Shown here piece by piece: positions 1 to 8,330 of a DNA stretch of 33,028 nucleotides (position 1 is the first letter of the stretch; each line of letters starts with the position of its first letter). Location: positions 1 through 33,028 of the forward strand of contig RFIA01000055.1 of NCBI GenBank assembly GCA_003695675.1, given 5' to 3'. The position numbers and the translations under genes were made by a program. Below the pieces are notes generated by a model that searched no databases, was not told where the DNA came from, and worked only from the letters and a program-made list of their open reading frames with translations. The DNA is from Chloroflexota bacterium. GTDB lineage: Bacteria > Chloroflexota > Anaerolineae > Aggregatilineales > Phototrophicaceae.

Positions 1-224
1 CGACCGCTTTGCCCGACAAGCCCGATTGCATCCCCCGCGTTAACTTGTTGCCCTCGTTCTACCAAGACGCCCGATAGATGAGCATACAATGTGTAGAGCC
101 ACGATTTCGGTTATCGTGGGCAACCGCTCTACACATTGTATGCTCATCTATCGGGTGTCTTGGTAGAACGAGGGCAACAAGTTAACGCGGGGGATGCAAT
201 CGGGCTTGTCGGCCAAAGCGGTCG
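1..224. repeat. 99-bp near-perfect inverted repeat at window edge
   Basis: Bases 1-99 are the reverse complement of 126-224 with only two mismatches (12/213 and 69/156). The 26-bp spacer (100-125) contains its own 7-bp hairpin, 99-105 with 113-119. The right arm lies inside the M23 peptidase frame. That frame reads back through the spacer and hits a stop (94-96) only once it enters the left arm. Both mismatches are third-codon changes (Gly GGC/GGG and GGT/GGC), so the left arm looks like a second allele of the same coding sequence placed backwards. The most likely explanation is a fold-back or strain-mix assembly artefact at a contig end. A real inverted duplication is possible. Confidence 0.95.
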
Positions 225-663
225 TGTCAGCGGGCCACATCTACATTTTGAAGTTCGGCTTGGTGGCAATGCGTATGCGCAAACCGTCAACCCTTTGTTG
301 TGGATGGTGCCGTATGTCGGGCACGGGGTCATCGCCGGGCGCGTTGTCGACTTCAACGAGAACTTGATGGAAGACCATGTGGTCACGATACGAGACTGGC
401 GCACTGGATTGGTTGCAGACGCGACGACAACATACATCTTCGCCGATACTGGTTTTGACGTCAATCCGGATCCAGAATGGCAAGAAAATTTTGTCGTGGC
501 CGACCTCCCAGTCGGACGTTACGAAGTGATTACGACGATTGGTGGCAAGCGAATCACAAAAGTTGTCGATGTCCAAGAAGGTATGACAACCTTCGTCGAA
601 CTTGCGCCGGAAGAAGTTGCGACACCGCAAGCAGTCGTTAGCGAGATTGATGACGACACATAA
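100..663 (+). CDS. M23 family peptidase, 3' part (5' end lost)
   Basis: This is the C-terminal half of a LytM/M23 zinc metallopeptidase, a family that cuts peptidoglycan cross-bridges outside the membrane. The typical YAHLSG strand is followed by the zinc-ligand motif GPHLHFEVR. The frame is open from base 100 and reads HDFGYRGQPLYTLYAHLSG, which is normal M23 sequence. The TTG at 136 is therefore not a true start, and the gene is broken where the inverted repeat begins. After the peptidase comes a roughly 110-residue tail, from about VIAGRVVDF to VDVQEG, that resembles a carboxypeptidase-regulatory or transthyretin-like beta domain. That assignment is inferred from pattern. The upstream signal peptide, linker and first zinc ligand are not in the window. 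Confidence 0.85.
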   Translation, partial: HDFGYRGQPLYTLYAHLSGVLVERGQQVNAGDAIGLVGQSGRVSGPHLHFEVRLGGNAYAQTVNPLLWMVPYVGHGVIAGRVVDFNENLMEDHVVTIRDWRTGLVADATTTYIFADTGFDVNPDPEWQENFVVADLPVGRYEVITTIGGKRITKVVDVQEGMTTFVELAPEEVATPQAVVSEIDDDT

Positions 664-753
664 ACGGGTGTGGCGTTTGTATGATGATTGGGCTACACTA
701 ACGCAGCATTTTTGATTTCAATGCGGTAGACATTCTCATTTGCAGGAGGGTTC

Positions 754-2913
754 ATGATGTCGTTCGCTCAACTGGCGACAAAAACTGTGCGGGTGTTTCT
801 TTTTGCAGGTATCGTATGGGTACTCTCAATGGCCGCCACATTCGCTCAGGATACAACTTCCCGTGTCCTTACGCCGGGAACAGCCGTATCGGGCATACTT
901 GATGCCAACAATGTCGCTCAAGTTTATACATTCAGAGGGGCGACAGGACAAACTGTTGACCTGACTGCAAATACCGATGTGGTGGGGTTACCACTCGCCC
1001 TACTTTTAACCAATTCACAAGGGCAGGCGCTCAGCCAAATTCGTGACACAACTGGTGCAGGCACCATTAGCCTGTCCGACGTTGTCCTACCGCAAGATGA
1101 TAATTATTTCGTGACAGTCTTGCCAGCCGCCGGTGCAGGCGCCTTCGCACAAGGCGAATTCAGCCTAGTTCTCGATACAGACATTGTGGCAACACCCGCC
1201 CCAGCAGTTGGTGTGGTCGTGTCAACACCTGAGACCGTCGCCGCACCTACCGCCGCAACCGAATTGACGGATGGCTTCGTCCCGCCCAGCAATGTGCTCA
1301 CGTCTGCGGGGCTGCAATTCGCGCTCAACTGGAATACAACCGCTGATTTGAATCTCGAAGTGCGTGACCCGGTCGGTGGTAGCGTCTTCTGGAATCTCCC
1401 GCTGACGGCAAGCGGGGGTAGCTTCATCAGCCCGAATGTCAACGGTGGGTGCGAAGCCACAACGACCGGCGCAGCCGAGCAAATTCAATGGCCTGCTGGT
1501 GCGGTACCAACCGGCAGTTACGAGATTCTGGTTTATTACGAAGATCAATGCGACAGCCCCGAAACAGTTGACATCACCGTCAATGCAACAATTGATGGCA
1601 ATGCGCTTGCTCCGTTGACGGCCACACTGCAACCCGGGCAAGTTTACATCGGCAGTGTGATTATCGGCCCGGATGGCACGGTGACAACTGGCCCAAGCGG
1701 AATCAATTCCGACGTGTTACCTGGCCCAGTCAATGAGTTGCTCGCTGCGGCTACGCCGATTGAACGCAACACGCCCGTTTCCGGGGTGATTACAAATAAC
1801 CAGCCGTTCCAAACATTTGCGTTCACAGCCAATGCCAACGATATTGTAACCATCAATATGAATGCAACACTCGGCAATCTCGATACACAACTTATTTTGC
1901 TCGATCCAAATGGCAATATCATCGATAGCAATGATGATCTTGCGGACGATATTACCAATTCGTCGATACCTAATCGCCCACTCGTGACGGCGGGGACATA
2001 CACAATTGTCGCCACTCGTTACGGGCAGACTGTCGGCGGCACACAAGGCAACTTCGAACTCACGCTAACCGGGGCGACTGTTGAATTATCGCAAGATTTG
2101 ATCGCCCTCAATTTGCCAGATGGCGCAATTGAAATCAGCTTGTTGTGGGACACAAATGCAGACTTGCAATTACTGGTGAGAGACCCGTCCGGCGAAGTCG
2201 TCTTCGACGACAACCCAGCAAGCCTCAGCGGTGCGCAACTTGCGGCCAACGGCAACGCCAATTGCGTACCCTCGGCGACACGCCCGGTATCGTACATCTT
2301 TTGGCCGCAAGGTCGCTTACCAGCCGGCGCCTTCGAGGTCGAAGTCTGGTATCAAGATACTTGCCAAGATACACGACCCGTCACATTTACTCTGAATGTG
2401 CTTGTCAATGAGAATCCAGTGATTGCAACTTCGGTTCAGCCCTTCCCCGGCCAACGTTATGTCACCAATTTTATGATTGATGTCACGGGGCAGGTACGCG
2501 CTGGCGAAGGTGGTTTTATCGGCACGAACGATGTATTGACGAGTAGCATCGTCGAATACCAGACACAAATCCCGCTTGCCCGACCAATCACAAGCGGCGA
2601 AACAGTCGCCAGCAGCATTACACAGGATAAAAAATTCGATCTGTATTCATTTGAAGGGCAAGCAGGTAGCACCGTCAATATCAGTATGCAAACAACCGCA
2701 GGTAATCTCGACCCAACGTTATTCTTGATTGCACCGAGCGGTCTTGAAATTGCACAGAACGACGACGTCATCATCGGCGAAGATGCAAACGCTTTAATCG
2801 GCAATCTCACCTTGCCAGAGAATGGGCAGTATATTATTATTGCCACGCATTTTGGCGGAAGGTTTGGTGCAACAACAGGCACCTATAATCTGACGTTCGC
2901 CAGTTTAGGTTAG
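754..2913 (+). CDS. Secreted protein with three PPC domains alternating with two DUF2135-like modules
   Basis: A 719-residue exported protein with a signal peptide ending near ATFA-QD (about residue 31). Three bacterial pre-peptidase C-terminal (PPC) beta-sandwiches can be seen at about 36-142, 333-440 and 606-718. The last two have the usual 'T.GNLD..L.L..P.G' core and a G.Y.I.AT ending. Between them lie two copies of another module (about 180-315 and 450-590). It has the pattern LxWxTxADLxLxVRDPxG, similar to DUF2135/YfaP. Each copy carries two cysteines exactly 33 residues apart (233/266 and 504/537), probably a disulfide. No protease domain is present, so it is probably a surface or binding protein. 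A strong AGGAGG (744-749) precedes ATG 754 and ATG 757. The second ATG has the better spacing. Confidence 0.85.
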   Translation: MMSFAQLATKTVRVFLFAGIVWVLSMAATFAQDTTSRVLTPGTAVSGILDANNVAQVYTFRGATGQTVDLTANTDVVGLPLALLLTNSQGQALSQIRDTTGAGTISLSDVVLPQDDNYFVTVLPAAGAGAFAQGEFSLVLDTDIVATPAPAVGVVVSTPETVAAPTAATELTDGFVPPSNVLTSAGLQFALNWNTTADLNLEVRDPVGGSVFWNLPLTASGGSFISPNVNGGCEATTTGAAEQIQWPAGAVPTGSYEILVYYEDQCDSPETVDITVNATIDGNALAPLTATLQPGQVYIGSVIIGPDGTVTTGPSGINSDVLPGPVNELLAAATPIERNTPVSGVITNNQPFQTFAFTANANDIVTINMNATLGNLDTQLILLDPNGNIIDSNDDLADDITNSSIPNRPLVTAGTYTIVATRYGQTVGGTQGNFELTLTGATVELSQDLIALNLPDGAIEISLLWDTNADLQLLVRDPSGEVVFDDNPASLSGAQLAANGNANCVPSATRPVSYIFWPQGRLPAGAFEVEVWYQDTCQDTRPVTFTLNVLVNENPVIATSVQPFPGQRYVTNFMIDVTGQVRAGEGGFIGTNDVLTSSIVEYQTQIPLARPITSGETVASSITQDKKFDLYSFEGQAGSTVNISMQTTAGNLDPTLFLIAPSGLEIAQNDDVIIGEDANALIGNLTLPENGQYIIIATHFGGRFGATTGTYNLTFASLG

Positions 2914-2958
2914 TTCAATCGTGCCACAAATAGCGTATTTTATTGAAAAGCGGTCTAA

Positions 2959-3657
2959 ATGAATCATCGCTGGCTACTTCCGGGGCTTAGTGCCCTGGTT
3001 TTTCTTATTGTGGCTTGTGTGCCCACGCCACAAATCCGTAATGACAACTTACTTCACGACACCAGCTTGATAACCGGTGAGCCGTGTCAAGCACCGTGTT
3101 GGAATAACATCGTACCGGGTGAGACCAGTTGGCGCGATGCCCAGACGATCATTGAAGATAACACAGCCTTCACGAATTTTGACGTGCAAACCGACTCAAA
3201 TAGCGATACCATCCAACTTGCATGGCAGGAAGGCGACGATGGTGATGTCTGCTGTGTGATAGCAAGCGATAGTGGCGATACGGTTGACCGTATTCTGTTA
3301 CAATTCGCGCCAGAGATGACGATGGGCGACATCATCGACGCAATTGGTGAACCGAATTACGTCACGGCATCCGACGTCAGTGCAGACCAAGCGGTGATGA
3401 TCCTAATTTACGAAGATTTATCCACAGTGGTTTATGCGTTCGTCGCAGGGGCAGAAACGGGCGTATTGAGCGAAAGCAGTGAAATTGTTGGAGCGCTGTA
3501 TTTGAAACCTGAGGATGCAGCATTGCTATTACAAACCAGCTTCTTGCATGAATGGGAAGGCTTGCAACCGTACTCGGTTTATACGCCGGACGAAGATGTC
3601 GCTGAATTTGAAATCACGCCGAGTGTCACCCTCACACCGACACCGGACGACAATTAA
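2959..3657 (+). CDS. Putative lipoprotein of unknown function
   Basis: 232 residues. The N-terminus is a lipoprotein signal peptide: a short charged start, a hydrophobic stretch, then lipobox IVAC with the modified cysteine at residue 20, so it should be anchored on the outer face of the membrane. The mature part has further cysteines (CQAPC near residue 43 and a CC pair near residue 98) and mixed alpha/beta character. It ends in a short Thr/Pro-rich tail (TPSVTLTPTPDDN). I recognise no family. It follows the PPC protein by 45 bp on the same strand, has no strong ribosome-binding site, and may be co-transcribed with it. Confidence 0.75.
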   Translation: MNHRWLLPGLSALVFLIVACVPTPQIRNDNLLHDTSLITGEPCQAPCWNNIVPGETSWRDAQTIIEDNTAFTNFDVQTDSNSDTIQLAWQEGDDGDVCCVIASDSGDTVDRILLQFAPEMTMGDIIDAIGEPNYVTASDVSADQAVMILIYEDLSTVVYAFVAGAETGVLSESSEIVGALYLKPEDAALLLQTSFLHEWEGLQPYSVYTPDEDVAEFEITPSVTLTPTPDDN

Positions 3658-3672
3658 TCAAGATCATCAATA

Positions 3673-3696
3673 CAATTGTGTATCGGCACACAATTG
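3673..3696 (+). promoter_or_regulatory. Perfect 9-bp inverted repeat in the leader of the S1-domain gene
   Basis: CAATTGTGT (3673-3681) pairs perfectly with ACACAATTG (3688-3696) across a 6-nt loop. It lies seven bases before the GGAGG of the S1-domain gene. No T-run follows, so it is not a normal terminator. A TACAAT at 3671-3676 overlaps the left arm and could be a -10. The element could be an operator, or an RNA hairpin bound by the gene's own S1 product. Both roles are inferred. Confidence 0.5.
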
Positions 3697-3702
3697 AATA
3701 AT

Positions 3703-3707
3703 GGAGG
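3703..3707 (+). promoter_or_regulatory. Ribosome-binding site GGAGG fixing the S1-gene start
   Basis: GGAGG sits 7 nt before ATG 3715. This excludes the in-frame TTG 39 bp further upstream, which has no Shine-Dalgarno sequence and lies inside the inverted repeat. Confidence 0.8.
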
Positions 3708-3714
3708 CTTTATT

Positions 3715-4443
3715 ATGAGCGAAGATACCGTATCAACCACACCGAGTTCAATCGATGAACTCAGTGTGGGGACAGAAGTTAAAGGTATCGTCAAGAATGT
3801 TGAATTATTCGGTGCCTTTGTCGATATTGGCATTGGGCAGAATGCGTTGCTGCATATCTCGCAAATGGGCGCAGATATTCGCAACGCAGAAGATGCGGTT
3901 AATGTCGGCGATGAAGTGACGGCTTATATTTTCCGGGTCGATAAAGATTCTGGACGTGTTGCACTCTCGCTAGAAAAACCGCCAGCCGTTGCTTTGGACA
4001 ATCTCTCGGAAGGAATGACTGTCACCGGTAAAGTGATTCGCATCGAAGATTACGGTGTATTCGTTGACATCGGTACAGAACGCGCAGGTATGATTCATGT
4101 GTCCGAATTAGCTGATGGATATGTCAACTCACCGAGCGACATCGTCAGTCTTGGCAGCGAAGTTGAAGCACGAATTATTCGCCTCAATCGTAGGCAACAA
4201 CGGATCGACTTGAGCCTGAAGAGCGAACCCGAAATCGTCCAATCATTCGATGAGGATGACGAGGAAGAGGAAGCCCCCCTCACTGCGATGGAGCTGGCTC
4301 TGCGCAAAGCGATGGCAGCGCGAGATGATGACGAGGAAGAGGCAAAAGCCCAATCAAAAGAGAACAAAAAACGCAAAGCCTCATCCGACGAATTAGAAGA
4401 CATCCTTACCCGCACTTTGCGGCATCAACAATCGGACAGCTAA
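3715..4443 (+). CDS. Double S1-domain RNA-binding protein
   Basis: 242 residues from ATG 3715. Two S1 (OB-fold) RNA-binding domains occupy about residues 15-84 and 92-165. Each has the usual pattern of a V.G.V..V..[FY]G.FVDIG core, a HIS/HVSEL strand and a closing ALSLE/DLSLK strand. The C-terminal 75 residues are highly charged, with DEDDEEEE and DDDEEEA runs mixed with Lys/Arg, and are probably disordered. The architecture resembles small ribosomal-protein-S1-like or general-stress S1 proteins, but it is far shorter than true S1 (4-6 domains). It probably binds mRNA or ribosomes in the cytoplasm; the exact role is unknown. It is followed by a clear terminator. Confidence 0.85.
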   Translation: MSEDTVSTTPSSIDELSVGTEVKGIVKNVELFGAFVDIGIGQNALLHISQMGADIRNAEDAVNVGDEVTAYIFRVDKDSGRVALSLEKPPAVALDNLSEGMTVTGKVIRIEDYGVFVDIGTERAGMIHVSELADGYVNSPSDIVSLGSEVEARIIRLNRRQQRIDLSLKSEPEIVQSFDEDDEEEEAPLTAMELALRKAMAARDDDEEEAKAQSKENKKRKASSDELEDILTRTLRHQQSDS

Positions 4444-4500
4444 CAGGTCACAAAGTCGAACCACTTGCACAACGCCCGTCGTAGAACGAGTGATACCTAT

Positions 4501-4522
4501 AACCGCCTCGCGCGGTTTTTTT
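4501..4522 (+). terminator. Intrinsic terminator of the S1-domain gene
   Basis: AACCGC (4501-4506) pairs with GCGGTT (4512-4517) across CTCGC, followed by seven T. It ends exactly at the moeA stop on the other strand and has a T-run only in the + direction. Confidence 0.85.
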
Positions 4523-5783
4523 AATTTTCTGCGATCACGTCGCGCAAAAGACGGACGGGCAACTCAGTTCCGGCAGGAACATGAGTCATGCCTTCAGGAA
4601 TGATCAGCAACCCATCTGCCATCACCATCGACATCAACGCGCCTGAACTCTGCGTCCCGGTTGTTTGTGCAATGAGTCGGTCGCCATCTTTCACCAGCTT
4701 CACGCGAATGTAACTGCGCCGACCATCAGAGTCCATCGCCACAGCCGTCGCAGCCTTCACCATCGGGACAGTAGCCGGCTTGCCCGCTAGTTTGAGCAAT
4801 ACTGGGCGAACGAACAGATCAAAAGTGACCATGACCGACACTGGATTGCCCGGCAAACCAAAAAATGGCCGCTTCTGCAAATTGCCAAAAGCAAGCGGTT
4901 TGCCCGGTCGAAGATTCACACGCCAAAAGTTGACTTCTCCTAACTCATTAAGCACGGTGCGGACAACATCAAACGTCCCGACCGAAACCCCTGCCGAACT
5001 GATGATGACGTCTGGGTTGCTTTCTAACGCCTGCTGAAAGCATTCACGCACTTCATCCAAGGTATCGCCGGCTATTGGCAAACGAATCGCATCAGCATCA
5101 TATTGCATCGCAAGCGCGGCAATTGTGTAACTATTGCTGTCGCGTATTTTGCCGGGTGTGAGGGGCATATCAACATCGACGAGTTCATCGCCAGTGCTGA
5201 TGATCGCAACACGCGGGCGGCGCACTACATCCACTTGCCCTACCCCAAGTGCTGCCAGCATCCCTATATCTTGGGGGCGGATAATCGTCCCAGCATCAAG
5301 AATTTGTTGCCCCTCTCGAACATTTTCGCCGACCGGTCGCACATAATCCCCGGCGGTCACTGCTTGATAAATCTGCACAGTTTCAGGAAGAGTTGCTTCT
5401 TCGCTATCGCGCCAATCGCTGTCGGTCTGTTCAACCGGCACGACAGCATCGGCACCCTCAGGCATTGGTGCCCCGGTCATGATACGGGCGGCTTCCCCCT
5501 TCTGAATAACAGTTGTTGGAGCGCTACCTGCCGGGATGTCTGCCACAACTCGCAGAGTCACCGGCGTATTTGCATTTGCAGCAGAGACATCGGCGGCACG
5601 AACAGCATAGCCATCCATACTCGAATTGGCAAATGGCGGCAGATTAATATCCGAATATATCGAATGAGTCAACACCCGATGGAGCGCGGTTGTAAGCGGC
5701 ACACGCTCGGCGGGCAACGTCGTTACTGCGGCGAGAATGCGTTCAATAGCATCATCAACATTGAGCAAATCAGTCAATAGCAT
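4521..5783 (-). CDS. moeA: Molybdopterin molybdenumtransferase MoeA
   Basis: 420 residues. MoeA inserts molybdate into adenylylated molybdopterin, the last step of molybdenum-cofactor synthesis, in the cytosol. The signature LPPFANSSMDGYAVRAADV is at about residues 48-66. Later come ISTGDEL, the SAGVSVG loop, NLRPGKPLAFG and FGLPGNPVSVMVTFDLFVRP, all diagnostic of the MoeA/gephyrin-E family. The length is normal. The frame stays open up to 5906, but the start is placed at ATG 5783: conserved MoeA sequence begins there, a GGAG lies just before it, and an extended -10 promoter falls inside the longer version. Other Moco genes of this window (moaC and the moaD-moaE fusion) lie 16 kb away. Confidence 0.93.
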   Translation of the reverse strand: MLLTDLLNVDDAIERILAAVTTLPAERVPLTTALHRVLTHSIYSDINLPPFANSSMDGYAVRAADVSAANANTPVTLRVVADIPAGSAPTTVIQKGEAARIMTGAPMPEGADAVVPVEQTDSDWRDSEEATLPETVQIYQAVTAGDYVRPVGENVREGQQILDAGTIIRPQDIGMLAALGVGQVDVVRRPRVAIISTGDELVDVDMPLTPGKIRDSNSYTIAALAMQYDADAIRLPIAGDTLDEVRECFQQALESNPDVIISSAGVSVGTFDVVRTVLNELGEVNFWRVNLRPGKPLAFGNLQKRPFFGLPGNPVSVMVTFDLFVRPVLLKLAGKPATVPMVKAATAVAMDSDGRRSYIRVKLVKDGDRLIAQTTGTQSSGALMSMVMADGLLIIPEGMTHVPAGTELPVRLLRDVIAEN

Positions 5784-5825
5784 AACTCCAAAATAATAAG
5801 CCGGAGCAAAGAAAGCATGCCAAGC

Positions 5826-5834
5826 ATTATAGCA
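5826..5834 (-). promoter_or_regulatory. Extended -10 promoter of moeA
   Basis: On the minus strand this reads TGC-TATAAT, a perfect extended -10. Transcription would begin near 5819, giving a leader of about 36 nt before ATG 5783. No good -35 is visible. It supports the shorter MoeA start. Confidence 0.65.
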
Positions 5835-5878
5835 TGACAACACAACAGAATATTGGGTTAGGTTCTCGTTAGAGTTAT

Positions 5879-5940
5879 GTGGCACATTCAAGAAAAAGGT
5901 GTACAATGCCCGTTAAATCTAATGTGTATTGTGCAATACA
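5879..5940 (+). promoter_or_regulatory. Candidate relA/spoT promoter with downstream dyad
   Basis: GTGGCA (5879-5884), a 17-bp spacer and TACAAT (5902-5907) make a plausible sigma-70-type promoter. Just after the expected transcription start lies a 16-bp dyad, TGTATTG (5925-5931), TG, CAATACA (5934-5940). It could be a repressor site or a small leader hairpin before ATG 5962. Confidence 0.45.
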
Positions 5941-5961
5941 TAAAGAGCCATTGCATAACTT

Positions 5962-8157
5962 ATGGACATTCAAACCCTCCTTGAATTGACCCCAGACTTT
6001 AGCCCTCACGAGCGTGATTTAATTCAACGTGCCTATAGCCGGGCAGAAAAAGCACACGAAGGCCAAAAGCGCAAATCCGGCGAGCCATATTTCACGCATT
6101 GTGTTGCGGTAGCCCACACCCTTGCAGAAATGAATCTTGACGCCGAAACATTGGCAGCAGCTTTATTGCACGATGTCCTTGAAGATACCGACGTGACAAT
6201 CGAAGAATTGAGAGATGAATTCAACGACACCATTGCAGCGATGGTCGATGGCGTCACCAAACTCAAGAAGTTGCCATTCTCGTCCCAACCTGTTAAAGGT
6301 GCGCGAAATCCTGATGCTGGGTTGGAATCGATTCGTAAAATGTTGTTAGCAATGGATGATGATGTACGGGTCGTTCTAGTGAAATTGGCCGACCGTCTAC
6401 ACAACATGCGAACGCTTGGGTATCTGTCGCGAGAAAAACAAATTGAAAAGGCGCAAGAAACACTCGACATCTATGCCCCGCTTGCAAATAGGCTTGGAAT
6501 TTGGCAAATCAAATGGGAATTGGAGGATTTGAGCTTTCGCTATTTGAATCCTGAAGCGTATCGAACGATATTGAATAACCTCAATGAACGCCAAGCAACG
6601 CGAGAGGCGTATGTCAACGAGGTGATTGCGACATTACGAGAAGCATTGAATAAGAATAATATTAACGCTCGAATAACCGGGCGCCCAAAACACATCTATA
6701 GCATTTACAAGAAAATGCAACGCAAACAAATTCCACTCGATCAAGTTTACGATGTGCGAGCGCTGCGTGTCATTGTCGACAACAAGATAGAATGTTATCA
6801 AGTGCTTGGCATTGTCCATGATTTATGGCGTCCTATCCCCAATGAATTTGATGATTATATCGCCAGCCCAAAAGACAATTTCTATCAAAGTTTGCACACC
6901 GCAGTCGTCGATGGCAAGGGCAAAACAATTGAAGTACAAATTCGTACTGAAGAAATGCACCGTCATGCCGAATATGGAATCGCGGCGCATTGGCGATACA
7001 AAGAGAACCGCAAAAGCAAAGACGAAGCCTTTGAAAAACGTATCGCTTATTTTCGCCAATTGTTGCACGCCGGTTCTGATGACGAGGTAGACTCGGATGC
7101 CGAGGAATTTGTCGACACACTCAAGGCAGATGTTTTTCAAGATCGAGTTTATGTCTTCACACCGAAAGGCGATATTATCGACCTCCCTGTAGGCGCGACA
7201 CCGATTGATTTTGCATACCATATTCATACTGAAATCGGTCATCGCTGTCGAGGTGCGAAAGTCAACGGTAAAATTGTCAACCTCAATTATCAACTCAAAA
7301 TGGGCGACCAAGTGTCGATACTGACGTCAAAACGCGGTGGTCCCAGTCTTGATTGGTTGAATCCACATCTGGGATATGTGAAAACGGGACGCGCACGCTC
7401 CAAGATTCGGGTCTGGTTTCGCAAACTCAATCGTGAGCAACACATCAGTGATGGACGGCATGTGCTAGAGCGTGAGGTGCGCCGACTTGGGGTCAACGAC
7501 AGCATGACTTTCGATTCGATTGCGGCTTTATTCAATTATGACAAGGTGGATGATTTTCTTGCTGCTGTCGGCGGTGGGGAGATTAACACGGCACAAATAG
7601 CTAACCGGATTCTCCAACAAGAACAAGAAAACGAACGCGCCAGCAAAAAACAGCATGAGACAGGTCGTAGAAGACAAAAGTCCGCCCCCATGGTTGTCGA
7701 TGACGCCACACATGGCATTGACATCATGGGCGTTAGTGGTTTGCTGACAACGGTCGCTCGCTGCTGCAACCCAGTGCCGGGAGACGACATTATCGGTTAC
7801 ATCACACGTGGGCGCGGCGTGATGGTACATCGTCTTGACTGTAAAAATATTGCGAATAGTACGGAAACTGAACGTCTTGTCGATGTGGCATGGCGCGAAG
7901 TTGTCAACGATACACAACACTATTCGGCAGATGTCGAAGTCATCGCTTATGACCGAGAAGGTTTGATGCACGACATTAGCGGATTAATCTCCGATGAAAA
8001 TGTGAACATGTCATCGATTAATGTCTCAACCCAACAAGAAATTGCCACTTTTCACGTTACCCTCGAAATCTCCAACATCAGCCAACTTACTCGCATTCTT
8101 GCACGTATCGGTAGTATGACAGAAGTGCTCGAAGTACGCCGTCGTGTCATTGCTTGA
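5962..8157 (+). CDS. RelA/SpoT-type (p)ppGpp synthetase/hydrolase
   Basis: 731 residues, full length for a long Rel protein. It makes and degrades the stringent-response alarmone (p)ppGpp. The hydrolase half has all metal ligands: H46, H70-D71 in LLHDVLEDT, and D144 in KLADRLHNMRT. The synthetase half has YSIYKK, YDVRALR (D264) and the EFDDYIASPK loop (295-304). A TGS domain follows at about 395-455 (VYVFTPKG...), then a Cys-containing zinc-finger-like region (ARCCNPVPGDD, about 605-617) and a C-terminal ACT domain (about 655-731). The acidic EFDD motif is the type usually linked to synthetase-only RelA, whereas bifunctional Rel proteins typically carry RxKD. The intact HD site still argues for a bifunctional enzyme. 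It is divergent from moeA. Confidence 0.95.
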   Translation: MDIQTLLELTPDFSPHERDLIQRAYSRAEKAHEGQKRKSGEPYFTHCVAVAHTLAEMNLDAETLAAALLHDVLEDTDVTIEELRDEFNDTIAAMVDGVTKLKKLPFSSQPVKGARNPDAGLESIRKMLLAMDDDVRVVLVKLADRLHNMRTLGYLSREKQIEKAQETLDIYAPLANRLGIWQIKWELEDLSFRYLNPEAYRTILNNLNERQATREAYVNEVIATLREALNKNNINARITGRPKHIYSIYKKMQRKQIPLDQVYDVRALRVIVDNKIECYQVLGIVHDLWRPIPNEFDDYIASPKDNFYQSLHTAVVDGKGKTIEVQIRTEEMHRHAEYGIAAHWRYKENRKSKDEAFEKRIAYFRQLLHAGSDDEVDSDAEEFVDTLKADVFQDRVYVFTPKGDIIDLPVGATPIDFAYHIHTEIGHRCRGAKVNGKIVNLNYQLKMGDQVSILTSKRGGPSLDWLNPHLGYVKTGRARSKIRVWFRKLNREQHISDGRHVLEREVRRLGVNDSMTFDSIAALFNYDKVDDFLAAVGGGEINTAQIANRILQQEQENERASKKQHETGRRRQKSAPMVVDDATHGIDIMGVSGLLTTVARCCNPVPGDDIIGYITRGRGVMVHRLDCKNIANSTETERLVDVAWREVVNDTQHYSADVEVIAYDREGLMHDISGLISDENVNMSSINVSTQQEIATFHVTLEISNISQLTRILARIGSMTEVLEVRRRVIA

Positions 8158-8330
8158 GGATATTTACGCTCGATAAAGCTTGAATTTTCAAACCCATCAC
8201 AAAAAACGTCAATTCTTTAATCCCCATTTATTGTGGTAACGTTAAAAATAATAGGATTAGGAAACCTTAACGCATCTTTTCGACATTGGAAGGTACAGTC
8301 AACATCGTCATGCTCCATGAGGTAAAATCA

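Noticed and set aside
3658-3714. Longer S1 protein starting at TTG 3676
   Set aside because: No ribosome site, and it lies inside the hairpin. GGAGG points to ATG 3715.
5103-5780. A 225-codon open frame antisense to moeA
   Set aside because: It lies wholly within the clear moeA frame, and its translation is Cys/His/Arg-rich with no motif, as expected for a shadow frame.
8158-8330. CGTTAA ... TTAACG repeat upstream of the BTAD gene as an operator
   Set aside because: Only six bases per arm with about 20 nt between, in AT-rich DNA; this can easily occur by chance.
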